Program-made: the position numbers and the translations under genes
Source of the DNA: Azoarcus sp. DD4
Lineage (GTDB): Bacteria > Pseudomonadota > Gammaproteobacteria > Burkholderiales > Rhodocyclaceae
Length of the DNA stretch: 64,000 nt
Assembly (NCBI RefSeq): GCF_006496635.1
Contig: NZ_CP022958.1
Location: 3,596,001 to 3,660,000 of the forward strand
Direction of reading: 5' to 3'
Shown: positions 33,840 through 42,776 of the stretch, in pieces
Numbering within the stretch: position 1 is the stretch's first letter
Layout of the letters: each line of letters starts with the position of its first letter
The notes under the pieces: model-generated
Seen by the model: only the letters and a program-made list of their open reading frames with translations
The model's database searches: none
What the model was told of the DNA's origin: nothing

Positions 33840-34634
33840 TCAGTACCCCGCCCCCGCCTTGCCAACCTCACCCTTGAACCGCCCCGCCAGCGCCACCGCC
33901 GCATTGCGCAGCAGCAGCGCATCCACGCCGACGGCGACAAAGCTCGCCCCGAATTCGCGGTAGGCCTGGGCCATTGCCGGATCGGAGGCGAACACGCCGG
34001 CGGCCTTGCCGCTGGCGACGATGCGGGCGATGGCGCCTTCCACCGCAGTCTTGACTTCCGGGTGGCCGGGCTTGCCGAGGTAGCCCATCGAGGCGGCGAG
34101 GTCGGAGGGGCCGATGAAGACCGCGTCCACGCCCTCCACCGCCAGGATGTCGTCGAGCGCGGCCAGCCCGGCCAGCGACTCCACCTGCAGGATCAGGCAC
34201 ATCTCGGCGTCGGCGCGCTCGAAGTAGTCGTCCACGCCGTTCCAGCGCGCGGCGCGCGCCAGCGCTGTGCCGACACCGCGGATGCCGGCCGGCGGGTAGC
34301 GGGTGGCGCGCACCAGCGCGCGCGCCTCGGCGCCGGATTCCACCATCGGCACCAGCAGGGTCTGCACGCCGATGTCCAGCCACTGCTTGATGCGCGCCGG
34401 ATCGTGGTCGACCGCGCGCACCACCGGCTTGACCGGATACGCGGCGAGCGCCTGCAGCTGGGCCAGCACCGTGCGCAGGTCGTTGGGGCCGTGTTCGGCG
34501 TCTATCATCAGCCAGTCGAAGCCGGCGCCGGCGACCACTTCGGCGCAGTAAGGGTCGCACAGGCCGAGGAAGAGGCCGATCTGCGTCTCGCCGGCGGCGA
34601 GCGCGCGCTTGAAGGCGTTGTGCGGGGTTTTCAT
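33840..34634 (-). CDS. hpaI: 4-hydroxy-2-oxoheptanedioate aldolase
   Basis: This is a 264-residue class II pyruvate aldolase that splits 4-hydroxy-2-oxoheptanedioate into pyruvate and succinic semialdehyde. Family features are IGLFLGLCDPYCAEVVAGAG, the catalytic H48 in MIDAEHGPND, the metal ligands in LQVESLAG and FIGPSDLAAS, and the VPMVESG segment. The ATG follows AAGGAG. It lies ten bases after hpaH in the hpa operon. Length matches E. coli HpaI. Confidence 0.94.
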   Translation of the reverse strand: MKTPHNAFKRALAAGETQIGLFLGLCDPYCAEVVAGAGFDWLMIDAEHGPNDLRTVLAQLQALAAYPVKPVVRAVDHDPARIKQWLDIGVQTLLVPMVESGAEARALVRATRYPPAGIRGVGTALARAARWNGVDDYFERADAEMCLILQVESLAGLAALDDILAVEGVDAVFIGPSDLAASMGYLGKPGHPEVKTAVEGAIARIVASGKAAGVFASDPAMAQAYREFGASFVAVGVDALLLRNAAVALAGRFKGEVGKAGAGY

Positions 34635-34644
34635 TGTGGACTCC

Positions 34645-35448
34645 TTAGTTGAATCGGCAGGCGATGCAGCCGAGCGGACCGTAATCCACATGGAAGGTAT
34701 CGCCCGCCCTCGCCGCCACCGGCCGGGTGAAGGAGCCGGCGAGGATGACCTGCCCCGGCTCCAGCGCCACGCCGTGCGGCGCGAACTTCTTCGCCAGCCA
34801 GGCGATGCCGTTGGCCGGGTGGTTGAGCACGCCGGCGGCGACGCCGGTTTCCTCGATCACCCCATTGCGGTAGAGCAGCGCCGCCACCCAGCGCAGATCC
34901 ACATCCATCGGCTTCACCGCGCGCCCGCCCATCACCAGCCCGGCGTTGGCGGCGTTGTCGGAGATGGTGTCCATGACGCGGCGCGGCCGCTTGGTTTCCG
35001 GATCGACGCGATGGCAGCGCGCGTCGATGATCTCGATCGCCGGGATCACGTAGTCGGTGGCCGACAGCACGTCGAACACGCTGACGTCCGGTCCTTCCAG
35101 CCTGTCCTTGAGGATGAAGGCCAGTTCCACCTCCACCATCGGCAGGATGAAGCGCGACAGCGGGATGTCCGCACCTTCGTTGTAGAACATGTCGTCGAGC
35201 AGCGTGCCGTAGTCGGGCTCGTCGATCTGCGAGGACATCTGCATCGCCCGCGAGGTCAGGCCGATCTTGTGGCCCTTGATGCTGCGGCCCTCGGCGAGCT
35301 TGAGTCGGATGCCTTCGCGCTGCACCGCGTAGGCGTCGGCGATGGTGATTTCCGGGTGGTCGAGCGAGGGCGCGCGCACCTGTTCGCGGGTCTTTTCCGC
35401 TTGGTGCAGGCGCAGCGCGATGGCGGCGATGGTGTCGGGGGAAAGCAT
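34645..35448 (-). CDS. hpaH: 2-oxo-hept-3-ene-1,7-dioate hydratase
   Basis: This is a 267-residue hydratase of the HpaH/MhpD fold. It adds water to 2-oxohept-3-enedioate before aldol cleavage. Conserved parts are GHKIGLTSRAMQ, the metal-binding PMVEVELAFIL with its Glu pair, and AGSFTRPVAARAGDTFHVDY near the C-terminus. It sits between hpaF and hpaI in the expected order, with a ten-base gap to hpaI. Length and ending (GCIACRF) are typical. Confidence 0.95.
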   Translation of the reverse strand: MLSPDTIAAIALRLHQAEKTREQVRAPSLDHPEITIADAYAVQREGIRLKLAEGRSIKGHKIGLTSRAMQMSSQIDEPDYGTLLDDMFYNEGADIPLSRFILPMVEVELAFILKDRLEGPDVSVFDVLSATDYVIPAIEIIDARCHRVDPETKRPRRVMDTISDNAANAGLVMGGRAVKPMDVDLRWVAALLYRNGVIEETGVAAGVLNHPANGIAWLAKKFAPHGVALEPGQVILAGSFTRPVAARAGDTFHVDYGPLGCIACRFN

Positions 35449-35470
35449 GGCGAGGTGTCCTGAGCTGGGT

Positions 35471-35857
35471 TCAGCCCTTGCGGTAACGGGCGTGGATGTT
35501 GTTGTGCTTCCAGGTGCCGGCCTCGGAGAACTCGACCAGCTCCAGCGACAGCGCCAGGTAGCGCTTGTCGTAGAGCGCGGCGAAGTGGGCCTTCATCATC
35601 TCGAACAGCTCGTCGCCGGTTTTCTGGCGCGCCTCCGGGCTGCGGCCAGCGCCGATCTTGACGGTGGCGTGCACGAAGGCGTCGTCCGCGCTGCCGTCGG
35701 CGACGCAGTAGTCGGCGAGTTCGATCGCGCGCGAGCGGATGCCGCCGACCGGAAAGACTTCCTGGGCGATCATCACCTGGTTGGCTTTCCGGACCAGGCC
35801 GGGGATGTCGCCTTCGGCGCGCAGGTTGGCGGTGTATTCGAAGATGAGGTGCGCCAT
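35471..35857 (-). CDS. hpaF: 5-carboxymethyl-2-hydroxymuconate isomerase with Ala at position 1 of the mature chain
   Basis: This is a 128-residue isomerase of the CHMI family (tautomerase superfamily). The fold is supported by LRAEGDIPGLVRKAN, VFPVGGIRSRA, the DAFVHATVKIGAGRS core and the KHNNIHARY ending. The family uses the N-terminal Pro-1 exposed after Met removal. Here the second codon is GCG, giving Met-Ala-His-Leu. The start is well fixed by AAGGAG upstream. The gene lies between hpaD and hpaH. Either this enzyme works with a primary amine, or another protein supplies the activity. Confidence 0.93.
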   Translation of the reverse strand: MAHLIFEYTANLRAEGDIPGLVRKANQVMIAQEVFPVGGIRSRAIELADYCVADGSADDAFVHATVKIGAGRSPEARQKTGDELFEMMKAHFAALYDKRYLALSLELVEFSEAGTWKHNNIHARYRKG

Positions 35858-35905
35858 CGCGGCGGGCTCCTTGTTATTGGGTCTCTGTCGGGGCAGTGGT
35901 CAGGA

Positions 35906-36754
35906 TCAGACCGGGAAGACGGCGTTGATCTGGCCGGTGCCGGAGCTGCCGAAGAAGGGGGTGACCACCTCGACCTTGCCGCGGTATTCATCCCAGCCGA
36001 GCGCGCCGAGCAGCATCGCGGTGTCGTGCATGAAGCCCTCGCCGTGGCACTTGTCGGCGTATTCGGGAAGCATCGCGCAGAAGGTTTTCCAGTCGCCGCG
36101 CTGCCACATTTCCACCACCGCGTGGTCCATGGTTTCCAGGAAGGGGCTCCACATCTTGTGCATGAACTCCTCGGCCACGCCGTTCTGGGCGAAGCGGTGC
36201 GACAGCGAGCCGCTGGCGAAGAAGGCGACCTTGCCGTCGTAGTGGGCTTCCACCGCCTTGCGCATGGCCGCGCCCAGGCGTACCGAGTCTGCCAGGTTAT
36301 GCACGGTGCACAGCGCCGATACCGACACCACCTTGAAATGCTGGTCGGCGTTCATGTAGCGCATCGGCACCAGGGTGCCGTACTCCAGCGCCAGCGTGGT
36401 GGCATCGTGGGCGCGGGTGTGCACGCCACCGGCGGTGCATACCTCGGCCAGCAGCTTGCCCAGCGCCGGGTTGCCCGGGTAGGCGTAAGGCATGTTCTTG
36501 ATGAAGTGCGGCAGCTCGTTGCTGGTATAGACGCCTTCGAAATGCGGCGCGCAGTTCACGTGGTAGCCGCTGTTCACCAGCCAGTGGGTGTCGAAGACGA
36601 CGATGGTGTCCACGCCGAGTTCGCGGCAGCGGCGGCCGATCTCGATGTGGCCGTCGATGGCGGGCTGGCGGCAGCCCTTGTGCGGCCCGTCGAGTTCGGA
36701 CAGATACATCGACGGCACATGGGTGATCTTGGCGGCGAGGGCGAGTTTGCCCAT
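35906..36754 (-). CDS. hpaD: 3,4-dihydroxyphenylacetate 2,3-dioxygenase
   Basis: This is a 282-residue extradiol dioxygenase of the LigB (type II/III) family. It opens the ring of homoprotocatechuate next to its hydroxyls to give 5-carboxymethyl-2-hydroxymuconate semialdehyde. HpaD hallmarks include KITHVPSMYLSE near the N-terminus, the VVFDTHWLVNSGYHVN stretch carrying metal-binding His residues, and SLSHRFAQNG. It starts behind AGAGGAGAACACC. It lies between hpaE and hpaF and matches the length of E. coli HpaD. Confidence is high because of both sequence and operon position. Confidence 0.95.
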   Translation of the reverse strand: MGKLALAAKITHVPSMYLSELDGPHKGCRQPAIDGHIEIGRRCRELGVDTIVVFDTHWLVNSGYHVNCAPHFEGVYTSNELPHFIKNMPYAYPGNPALGKLLAEVCTAGGVHTRAHDATTLALEYGTLVPMRYMNADQHFKVVSVSALCTVHNLADSVRLGAAMRKAVEAHYDGKVAFFASGSLSHRFAQNGVAEEFMHKMWSPFLETMDHAVVEMWQRGDWKTFCAMLPEYADKCHGEGFMHDTAMLLGALGWDEYRGKVEVVTPFFGSSGTGQINAVFPV

Positions 36755-36857
36755 GGTGTTCTCCTCTTTCTCTTCCTGTTCATGACTCCGGATTTCTCTC
36801 TGCCGGAGCAGGCGGCGGACCGCGTTCTGCGCGGGCCCTGCCGCCATCGGTGCTTGC

Positions 36858-38318
36858 TCACACGCCCCACTTCGGGATCGGGTGATTGCCATACGAGATC
36901 GCCACGTTCTTGGCTTCGCAGAACACTTCGTAGCTGTAGTGGTTGCCCTCGCGCCCGGTGCCGGAAGCCTTGGTGCCGCCGAAGGGCTGGCGCAGGTCGC
37001 GCACGTTCTGGCTGTTGACGAAGGTCATGCCGGCCTCGATGGCCTTGGCCATGCGCAGCACGCGGCCGGTGTTCTCCGTCCACAGATAGGAGGAGAGGCC
37101 GTAGGGGGTGTCGTTGGCGATGCGCACCGCGTCTTCCTCGGTCTTGAACGGGATCAGGCAGGGCACCGGGCCGAAGATCTCGTCCTGGGCGATCTTCATG
37201 CGGTTGTCCACATCGGCGAACACGGTGGGCTGCACCCAGTTGCCGCCGGCCAGATGCGCCGGCACTTCCGGCTTGCCGCCGCCCAGCACCAGGCGGGCGC
37301 CCTCTTCCTGGCCGATCTCGATGTAGCGCGTCACCTTCTCCCAATGGCCGCGGCTGATCATCGGGCCGATGATGGTGTCCGGGTCCAGCGGGTCGCCCAC
37401 CGTCAGCCGGCCGGCGCGGGCGACGAAGTCGGCGACGAAGCGCTCGTAGATGCTGTGCTGGACGATGATGCGGCTGCCGGCGGTGCAGCGCTCGCCGTTG
37501 TTGGAGAAGATCATGAACAGCGCGGCGTCCAGCGCGCGCTCGTAGTCGGCATCGTCGAAGATGACGAAGGGCGACTTGCCGCCCAGCTCCATCGAGAACT
37601 TCTTCAGCCCGGCGGACTTGACGATGCGGTTGCCGGTGACGGTGGAGCCGGTGAAGGAGATGGCGCGCACGTCCGGGTGGCTGACCAGCGCCTCGCCGGC
37701 GGTGTGGCCGTAGCCGTGCACTAGGTTGAACACGCCCGGCGGAATGCCGGCCTCCAGCACCAGTTGCGCGAGGCGCGTGGCGGTGAGCGGCGAGAGTTCG
37801 GACATCTTCATCACCGCGGTGTTGCCGAAGGCCAGGCAGGGCGCGGTCTTCCAGGTGGCCGTCATGAAGGGCACGTTCCACGGCGAGATCAGCGCCACCA
37901 CGCCCACCGGCTGCCACAGGGTGTAGTTGAGGTGGCCGGTGTCGGAATCGTAGGTTTCGCCGTGCTGGTGCTGGATGAGTTCGGCGAAGTAGTAGAAGTT
38001 GTCCGCCGCGCGCGGGATCAGCGCCTTCTTGGTCTGGCCGATGACCTGGCCGCAGTCGCGCGTCTCCAGCTCGGCCAGCTCCGGCACATGGGCGGCGATG
38101 AGGTCGCCCAGGCGGCGCAGCAGGCGGGCGCGCTCCTTCACCGGGGTGGCGGCCCAGCCGGGGAAGGCGGCCTTGGCGGCGGCCACCGCGGCGTTCACTT
38201 CGTCCTGGCCGCCGCTGGCGACGCGGGCGAGCACTTCGCCGGTGGCGGGGTTGAGGGTGTCGAAGGTCTCGGCGCTGCCGACTTCGCGGCCGCCGATGAG
38301 GTGTTGGATGGTCGTCAT
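36858..38318 (-). CDS. hpaE: 5-carboxymethyl-2-hydroxymuconate semialdehyde dehydrogenase
   Basis: This is a 486-residue NAD-dependent aldehyde dehydrogenase that oxidises the HpaD ring-cleavage product. General base E244 (MELGGKSP) and nucleophile C278 (NNGERCTAGSR) are in place, as is the ISPWNVPFM cofactor segment typical of the HpaE group. The start overlaps the hpaG2 stop (ATGA). A 103-base gap with a short hairpin separates it from hpaD. The HpaE assignment over other aldehyde dehydrogenases rests on its subgroup motifs and on the cluster. Confidence 0.95.
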   Translation of the reverse strand: MTTIQHLIGGREVGSAETFDTLNPATGEVLARVASGGQDEVNAAVAAAKAAFPGWAATPVKERARLLRRLGDLIAAHVPELAELETRDCGQVIGQTKKALIPRAADNFYYFAELIQHQHGETYDSDTGHLNYTLWQPVGVVALISPWNVPFMTATWKTAPCLAFGNTAVMKMSELSPLTATRLAQLVLEAGIPPGVFNLVHGYGHTAGEALVSHPDVRAISFTGSTVTGNRIVKSAGLKKFSMELGGKSPFVIFDDADYERALDAALFMIFSNNGERCTAGSRIIVQHSIYERFVADFVARAGRLTVGDPLDPDTIIGPMISRGHWEKVTRYIEIGQEEGARLVLGGGKPEVPAHLAGGNWVQPTVFADVDNRMKIAQDEIFGPVPCLIPFKTEEDAVRIANDTPYGLSSYLWTENTGRVLRMAKAIEAGMTFVNSQNVRDLRQPFGGTKASGTGREGNHYSYEVFCEAKNVAISYGNHPIPKWGV

Positions 38319-39100
38319 TGCGTGTGTACTCCCTGGCCGGCGGCGCCGAACCAGCCGGCGTCGTCCACGATGGTGTTGGTGAGGCAGCCTATGCCCTCGA
38401 TCTCGGTATCGACCACGTCGCCGGCCTTGACGTCGGCCAGCCCCTCCGGCGTGCCAGTGAGGATGAGGTCGCCGGGCGAGAGCGTCATGAAGGAGGACAG
38501 GTATTCGATCAGCGTCGGCACGTCGAAGATCATGTCGGCGGTGCTGCCTTCCTGGGTGGTGACGCCGTTCACCCGGGTGGTGAGGCGCAGCGCCATCGGG
38601 TCCGGCACGTCGGCGCGGTCCACCAGCCAGGGGCCGAGCGGCGTGCAGGCGTCGCGGTTCTTCACCCGCAGGTTGGGGCGGTACCAGTTCTCCAGGTAGT
38701 CGCGGATGGCGTAGTCGTTGGCGACGGTGTAGCCGGCAACGTGCTCGTAGGCGTCCGCCTTGGAAATCCGGTAGCCGGCCTTGCCGACGACCACCGCCAG
38801 CTCGCACTCGTAGTGCATGTAGGTGGCGTCCGCCGGGCGGCGGCTGAGGCTGCGGTGGCCGGTGAAGGCGTTCGGCCCCTTGAGGAAGACCAGCGGCGCT
38901 TCCGGCGCTTTGAAGGCCAGCTCCTTGGCGTGGTCCGCGTAGTTGAGGCCGAGGGCGAACACGGTGCGCGGCTGCACCGGCGGCAGCCAGGAAACTTCCG
39001 CCTGACTGACGATGCGGCCGTCGGCCAACCGCAGCTGGTCCGCGCCGTGAGGCCGCGCCTCGTGGATGCCGCCCTGCCAGGCGATGCGTGCGCGCTTCAT
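38315..39100 (-). CDS. hpaG2: Homoprotocatechuate pathway FAA-fold isomerase/decarboxylase, HpaG2 half
   Basis: This is a 261-residue fumarylacetoacetate-hydrolase-fold protein corresponding to the C-terminal half of the fused E. coli HpaG. The metal-binding glutamates lie in YMHYECELAVVVGK. GLNYADHAKELAFKAPEAPL and ILTGTPEGLADVKAGD are strongly conserved. It decarboxylates 5-oxopent-3-ene-1,2,5-tricarboxylate and/or isomerises the product, together with HpaG1. Start and stop overlap the neighbouring genes (ATGA on both sides), a sign of tight stoichiometry. Confidence 0.92.
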   Translation of the reverse strand: MKRARIAWQGGIHEARPHGADQLRLADGRIVSQAEVSWLPPVQPRTVFALGLNYADHAKELAFKAPEAPLVFLKGPNAFTGHRSLSRRPADATYMHYECELAVVVGKAGYRISKADAYEHVAGYTVANDYAIRDYLENWYRPNLRVKNRDACTPLGPWLVDRADVPDPMALRLTTRVNGVTTQEGSTADMIFDVPTLIEYLSSFMTLSPGDLILTGTPEGLADVKAGDVVDTEIEGIGCLTNTIVDDAGWFGAAGQGVHTQ

Positions 39101-39759
39101 CGGGTTTCCTCCGCAATGCTGAATGTCAGCGCGCCCAGCGCGCCGCCGGCTATGTGCACCTGCGTGCCGGGGGCGGCCTGCGGCGACTGGTACTCCACGC
39201 CGACCAGCAGCACGTCGCCGGTTTGCAGCGTCATGAATTCGCTGACATCGGCGATCAGCTGCGGCACATCGCGCAGCAGGTCGGCCAACGTGCGCTCGGC
39301 CACCGGCAGGCCGTCGAAGGCGGTGCGCAGCGTGAGCCGGGCGAGGCTGCCGGCTTCGGCCGCCGGCACCACCCGGGCGGCGACCGGGCAGGCGCTGTCG
39401 AAGCACTTTTCGCGGATCGCCGGGCGGTAGTAGCTGGCGTGCGGCAGGCTGAGATCGGCCACCAGCAGGTAGCCGGCCACCGTCTCCAGCGCATCGGCCG
39501 GCGTGCGGCGCGCCGCTGGCGCACCGATGACAATGCCCACAGTGGCCGCCACTTCCACCCGCGCTTCTCCGGCGGGCAGGCGCACCGCGGCGCCCTCGCC
39601 CACCAGCGTGTTGGCCGGCTTGATGTAGAGCACCGGCGCCTTGGGCGCGCCCTTGTAGGGCGCTTCGGCCGCGGCCGCGCCGAGGCGTTCCACCGACACG
39701 CGGTCGTTCATCACCACGCCGTATACCGTGCCGGCGACCGGCAGGCTTGCAACAGTCAT
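39097..39759 (-). CDS. hpaG1: Homoprotocatechuate pathway FAA-fold isomerase/decarboxylase, HpaG1 half
   Basis: This is a 220-residue FAA-fold protein equivalent to the N-terminal half of fused HpaG. It begins with the HpaG1-type GTVYGVVMND. The segment RVEVAATVGIVIG stands where HpaG2 has its two metal-binding Glu residues, and only the first Glu is kept. This half may therefore depend on HpaG2 for metal-dependent catalysis. It is preceded by AAGGAGACAAGA, follows dctM by ten bases and overlaps hpaG2. Confidence 0.9.
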   Translation of the reverse strand: MTVASLPVAGTVYGVVMNDRVSVERLGAAAAEAPYKGAPKAPVLYIKPANTLVGEGAAVRLPAGEARVEVAATVGIVIGAPAARRTPADALETVAGYLLVADLSLPHASYYRPAIREKCFDSACPVAARVVPAAEAGSLARLTLRTAFDGLPVAERTLADLLRDVPQLIADVSEFMTLQTGDVLLVGVEYQSPQAAPGTQVHIAGGALGALTFSIAEETR

Positions 39760-39769
39760 TCTTGTCTCC

Positions 39770-41098
39770 TTACCCCAGCGTGTGCACCAGCCACAGCGTG
39801 ATGCCGGGCACGAACACCAGCACGATGATGCGCAGGAAGTCCGATGCGAGGAAGGGCATCACCCCCCAGGCGGTGTCCTTCATCGGCACGTCGCGCGCCA
39901 GCTTGTTGATGACGTACAGGTTCATCCCCACCGGCGGATGCACCAGGCCGATCTCCACCACCATCAGCGCCAGGATGCCGAACCAGATGGACTTGTCCGC
40001 CTCGCTCATGCCGAAGAAATCCAGGCCCATGATCATCGGGTAGAAGATGGGGATGGTCAGCAGGATCATCGCCAGCGAATCCATCACGCAGCCGAGCAGC
40101 ACGTAGATCGCCAGCACCGCGAACAGGATCATCAGCGGCGGCATGCCGGAATCGCGCGCCCAGGCGGCGAGCTCGGTGGGCATCTGCGACAGCGCCAGCG
40201 CGGAGTTCAGCAGGTCGGCGCCGATCAGCACCATGAAGATCATCGCGGTGGCGTGGGCGGTGCCGAGAATGCTGTCCGACAGCCCCTTCCAGCGCATGCC
40301 GCCGGTGGCGACCGCGAGCACGCCGCAGGCCGCCGCGCCGATCGAGGCTGCCTCGGTGGGGTTGGCCCAGCCGCCGTAGATGCCGACGATGACGACCAGG
40401 AACACCAGCAGCACCGGGATGATGCCGACCTGCGCCTTGATCATCTCGGCGACGCTGGCCTTCTCCCCGGCCGGACCGGCTTCCGGGTTGCGGCTGACGA
40501 TGATGCGGATGACGAGGATGTAGCCCAGCGCGGCGATGATGCCGGGGATGACCGCGGCAACGAAGAGCTTGCCGATGGATTCCTGCGTCAGCACCGCGTA
40601 GATCACCAGCGGCACCGAGGGCGGAATCAGGATGCCCAGCGTGCCGCTGGCGGCCAGCGTGGCGGTGGCGAGCTTGCCGGAGTAGCCGCGCTCGCGCAGC
40701 TCCGGCAGCGCCACCTGGCCCATGGTGGCGGCGGTGGCCAGCGACGAGCCGCAGATGGCACCGAAGGCGGCGCAGGCGGCGGTGGAAGCCATCGCCATGC
40801 CGCCCTTCCAGTGGCCGATCAGCGTGCCGGCGGCACGGAACAGCGCCTTGGACAGGCCGCCGTGGGTGGCGAACTGGCCCATCAGGATGAACAGCGGGAT
40901 CACCGCCAGGTCGTAGTTGGAAAGGCGCGCATAGACCAGGTTGTTGAGCGTGTACAGCAGGCCGTCGGCCATGCCGCTGTTGATCACCAGGTAGATGCCG
41001 GCGCCGGCGACGAACATCGCGATGGTGATATGCACCCGCAGCGACAGCATCGCCAGCAGCGCGCCGAAGCCGAGGAGGCCGACCGCGGTGCCGCTCAT
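39770..41098 (-). CDS. dctM: TRAP transporter large permease subunit DctM
   Basis: This 442-residue protein has about twelve hydrophobic segments and the DctM-family signatures GSSLATAATMGQVALPEL and TLGILIPPSVPLVIYAVLT. It forms the Na+-coupled import channel with DctQ. The start overlaps the dctQ stop (ATGA), and it is followed ten bases later by hpaG1. The transporter is thus part of the hpa operon and replaces the MFS importer HpaX of enterobacteria. The likely cargo is homoprotocatechuate, 4-hydroxyphenylacetate or a close relative. Confidence 0.93.
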   Translation of the reverse strand: MSGTAVGLLGFGALLAMLSLRVHITIAMFVAGAGIYLVINSGMADGLLYTLNNLVYARLSNYDLAVIPLFILMGQFATHGGLSKALFRAAGTLIGHWKGGMAMASTAACAAFGAICGSSLATAATMGQVALPELRERGYSGKLATATLAASGTLGILIPPSVPLVIYAVLTQESIGKLFVAAVIPGIIAALGYILVIRIIVSRNPEAGPAGEKASVAEMIKAQVGIIPVLLVFLVVIVGIYGGWANPTEAASIGAAACGVLAVATGGMRWKGLSDSILGTAHATAMIFMVLIGADLLNSALALSQMPTELAAWARDSGMPPLMILFAVLAIYVLLGCVMDSLAMILLTIPIFYPMIMGLDFFGMSEADKSIWFGILALMVVEIGLVHPPVGMNLYVINKLARDVPMKDTAWGVMPFLASDFLRIIVLVFVPGITLWLVHTLG

Positions 41099-41658
41099 TT
41101 GGCCACCTCCAGGTCCGCCACCGTGGCATCCGCACGCGCTCCGCCGGAGGCGAAGGCGACCACCGCGCGGTAGGCCGCGCACAGCGACATCAGCGCGAGG
41201 CTGGGCACCAGCGCGGCCACCGGAATCCACACCGGCAGCGACACCAGCGCGGTGACTTCGCCGGCTTCATGGATGGAGATCGCCGACAGCCCGGTGCGCC
41301 ACGCCAGCAGCCCGGCGACCAGCGCGATCAGCAGGTCGGCCACGCCATCCACCTTGCGCTTGAGCCCTGCGCGCATGTTCTCGGTGAAGAAATCCACCTT
41401 GAGGTGTTCGCCGAGCAGCGTGCAATACGGCAGGAAGGCCGCCGCGGCGACCGCGGTGCCAGCCTGCATCAGTTCGATGTCGCCATTGACCGAGCCGAAG
41501 CCGAGCTTGCGGCCGACGATGGACACCAGCGACATGCCGATGAGGCCGAGAAAGAGCGCGCCGCCGGCCATCGCCAGCGCGCGCGCGACGGCGATCAGCA
41601 CCGCCTCGGCCGCATCGTGCCGCCGCAGTTCGTGCGGCAGACCCATGGGATCGTGCAT
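41095..41658 (-). CDS. dctQ: TRAP transporter small permease subunit DctQ
   Basis: This is a 187-residue membrane protein with four hydrophobic segments, the DctQ layout. GEHLKVDFFTENM is the family's conserved interhelical motif. The start MHDPMGLPHELRR is chosen by GAGGAC eight bases upstream; a longer frame is not conserved-looking. It lies ten bases after dctP and overlaps dctM. Together with them it makes a complete TRAP system at the head of the hpa operon. Confidence 0.88.
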   Translation of the reverse strand: MHDPMGLPHELRRHDAAEAVLIAVARALAMAGGALFLGLIGMSLVSIVGRKLGFGSVNGDIELMQAGTAVAAAAFLPYCTLLGEHLKVDFFTENMRAGLKRKVDGVADLLIALVAGLLAWRTGLSAISIHEAGEVTALVSLPVWIPVAALVPSLALMSLCAAYRAVVAFASGGARADATVADLEVAK

Positions 41659-41668
41659 GGCGGCGTCC

Positions 41669-42700
41669 TCAGTGCTGGGCAGCCAGGCTGCGCGCGGCGT
41701 CGGCCAGCTTGCGGCCATCGACGCCCTTTTCCGCCACCTGCTTCAGCCATTCGTCTTCCACCGGCTGGGCGGTCTTCTTCATCGCCGCGAGCTCGGCGTC
41801 CGACAGTTGCACCACCTTGTTGCCGGCGGCCTGCACCTTCTGCCGGGTGGAAGCGGCGACTTCGTCCCACACCTTGCCGAAGTTCGCCACCAGCGGCGCG
41901 CCGCTGTGCTTGTCGATGACGGCCTTGAGGTCGGCCGGCAGCGCCTCGTACTTCTGCTTGTTCATCAGCATCGCCAGCACGGTGGTCGAGGGATACGGGC
42001 GGCCGGCCGCGGGTTCGGCGTGGAATTTGGCGACCTCGTCGAGCTTGGTCGGCAGCACCACTTCCCAGGCGCCCATCGCGCCGTCGACCACGCCCTTGGC
42101 GATGGCCTCGGTGACCTGCGCCGGCGGCATCGCCACCGGCTGGCCGCCGAGCGCAGCCAGCGTCTTCGAGGCCATGCGGGTGGGGGCGCGCAGCTTGAGG
42201 CCGGCGATGTCGGCGCCGCCGTTGATCGGCCGCTTGGCGGTGTGCAGCGCGACGCCGCCATCGACGTGGATGGCGAGCACCTTGTAGGCGTCGAATTCGC
42301 CCTTGGCGTACTGCTCGTAATAGGCCCAGGCGGCACGGCTGCCGGAAGTGGCGTCGGACACCACGAAGGGCAGCTCCATCGCCTCGATCAGCGGAAAGCG
42401 GCCGGCGGAGTAACCCGGCGCGGTCCACACCACGTCGGCGACGCCGTTCCTGACCTGGTCGGCGAGCTGGGCCGGGGTGCCGCCCAGCTGCATGGCCGGG
42501 AAGAACTGGCAGGCGATGCGGCCACCGGAATCCCTGGCCAGCGCGTCGCACCAGGGCTGCATCACCTTCTGCTGCGCCGGCGCCACCGAGGGCAGGAAGT
42601 GGGCGATCTTGAGCGTGAATTCCTGCGCTGCGGCAGGCAGTGCGGCACCGCCCAGCGCGACGGCCAGGGCGGGCACGGACAGGATGCGGGACATCTTCAT
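41669..42700 (-). CDS. dctP: TRAP transporter substrate-binding protein DctP of the hpa cluster
   Basis: This is a 343-residue periplasmic binding protein. A Sec signal covers the first 25 residues (cleavage AAA-Q) before FTLKIAHFLPSVAPAQQKV. The CQFFPAMQLGGTPAQL and WTAPGYSAGRFPL elements are nearly the same as in the orphan paralogue encoded at 28167-29216. The ATG follows GAGGAGGAGAAACCC. It is the first gene of the hpa operon, directly downstream of the palindromic HpaR control region. Confidence 0.93.
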   Translation of the reverse strand: MKMSRILSVPALAVALGGAALPAAAQEFTLKIAHFLPSVAPAQQKVMQPWCDALARDSGGRIACQFFPAMQLGGTPAQLADQVRNGVADVVWTAPGYSAGRFPLIEAMELPFVVSDATSGSRAAWAYYEQYAKGEFDAYKVLAIHVDGGVALHTAKRPINGGADIAGLKLRAPTRMASKTLAALGGQPVAMPPAQVTEAIAKGVVDGAMGAWEVVLPTKLDEVAKFHAEPAAGRPYPSTTVLAMLMNKQKYEALPADLKAVIDKHSGAPLVANFGKVWDEVAASTRQKVQAAGNKVVQLSDAELAAMKKTAQPVEDEWLKQVAEKGVDGRKLADAARSLAAQH

Positions 42701-42776
42701 CGGGTTTCTCCTCCTCGATAGGCCGGCCTCGCGACGCGGCGGATTCGCCTGTGAGCCGGTGCCCGGCTTATTCACG

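Noticed and set aside
36786..36808. CTCCGG/CCGGAG hairpin between hpaE and hpaD
   Set aside because: Only six base pairs with an 11-base loop, and no T-tract. Too weak to call a terminator or regulatory element.
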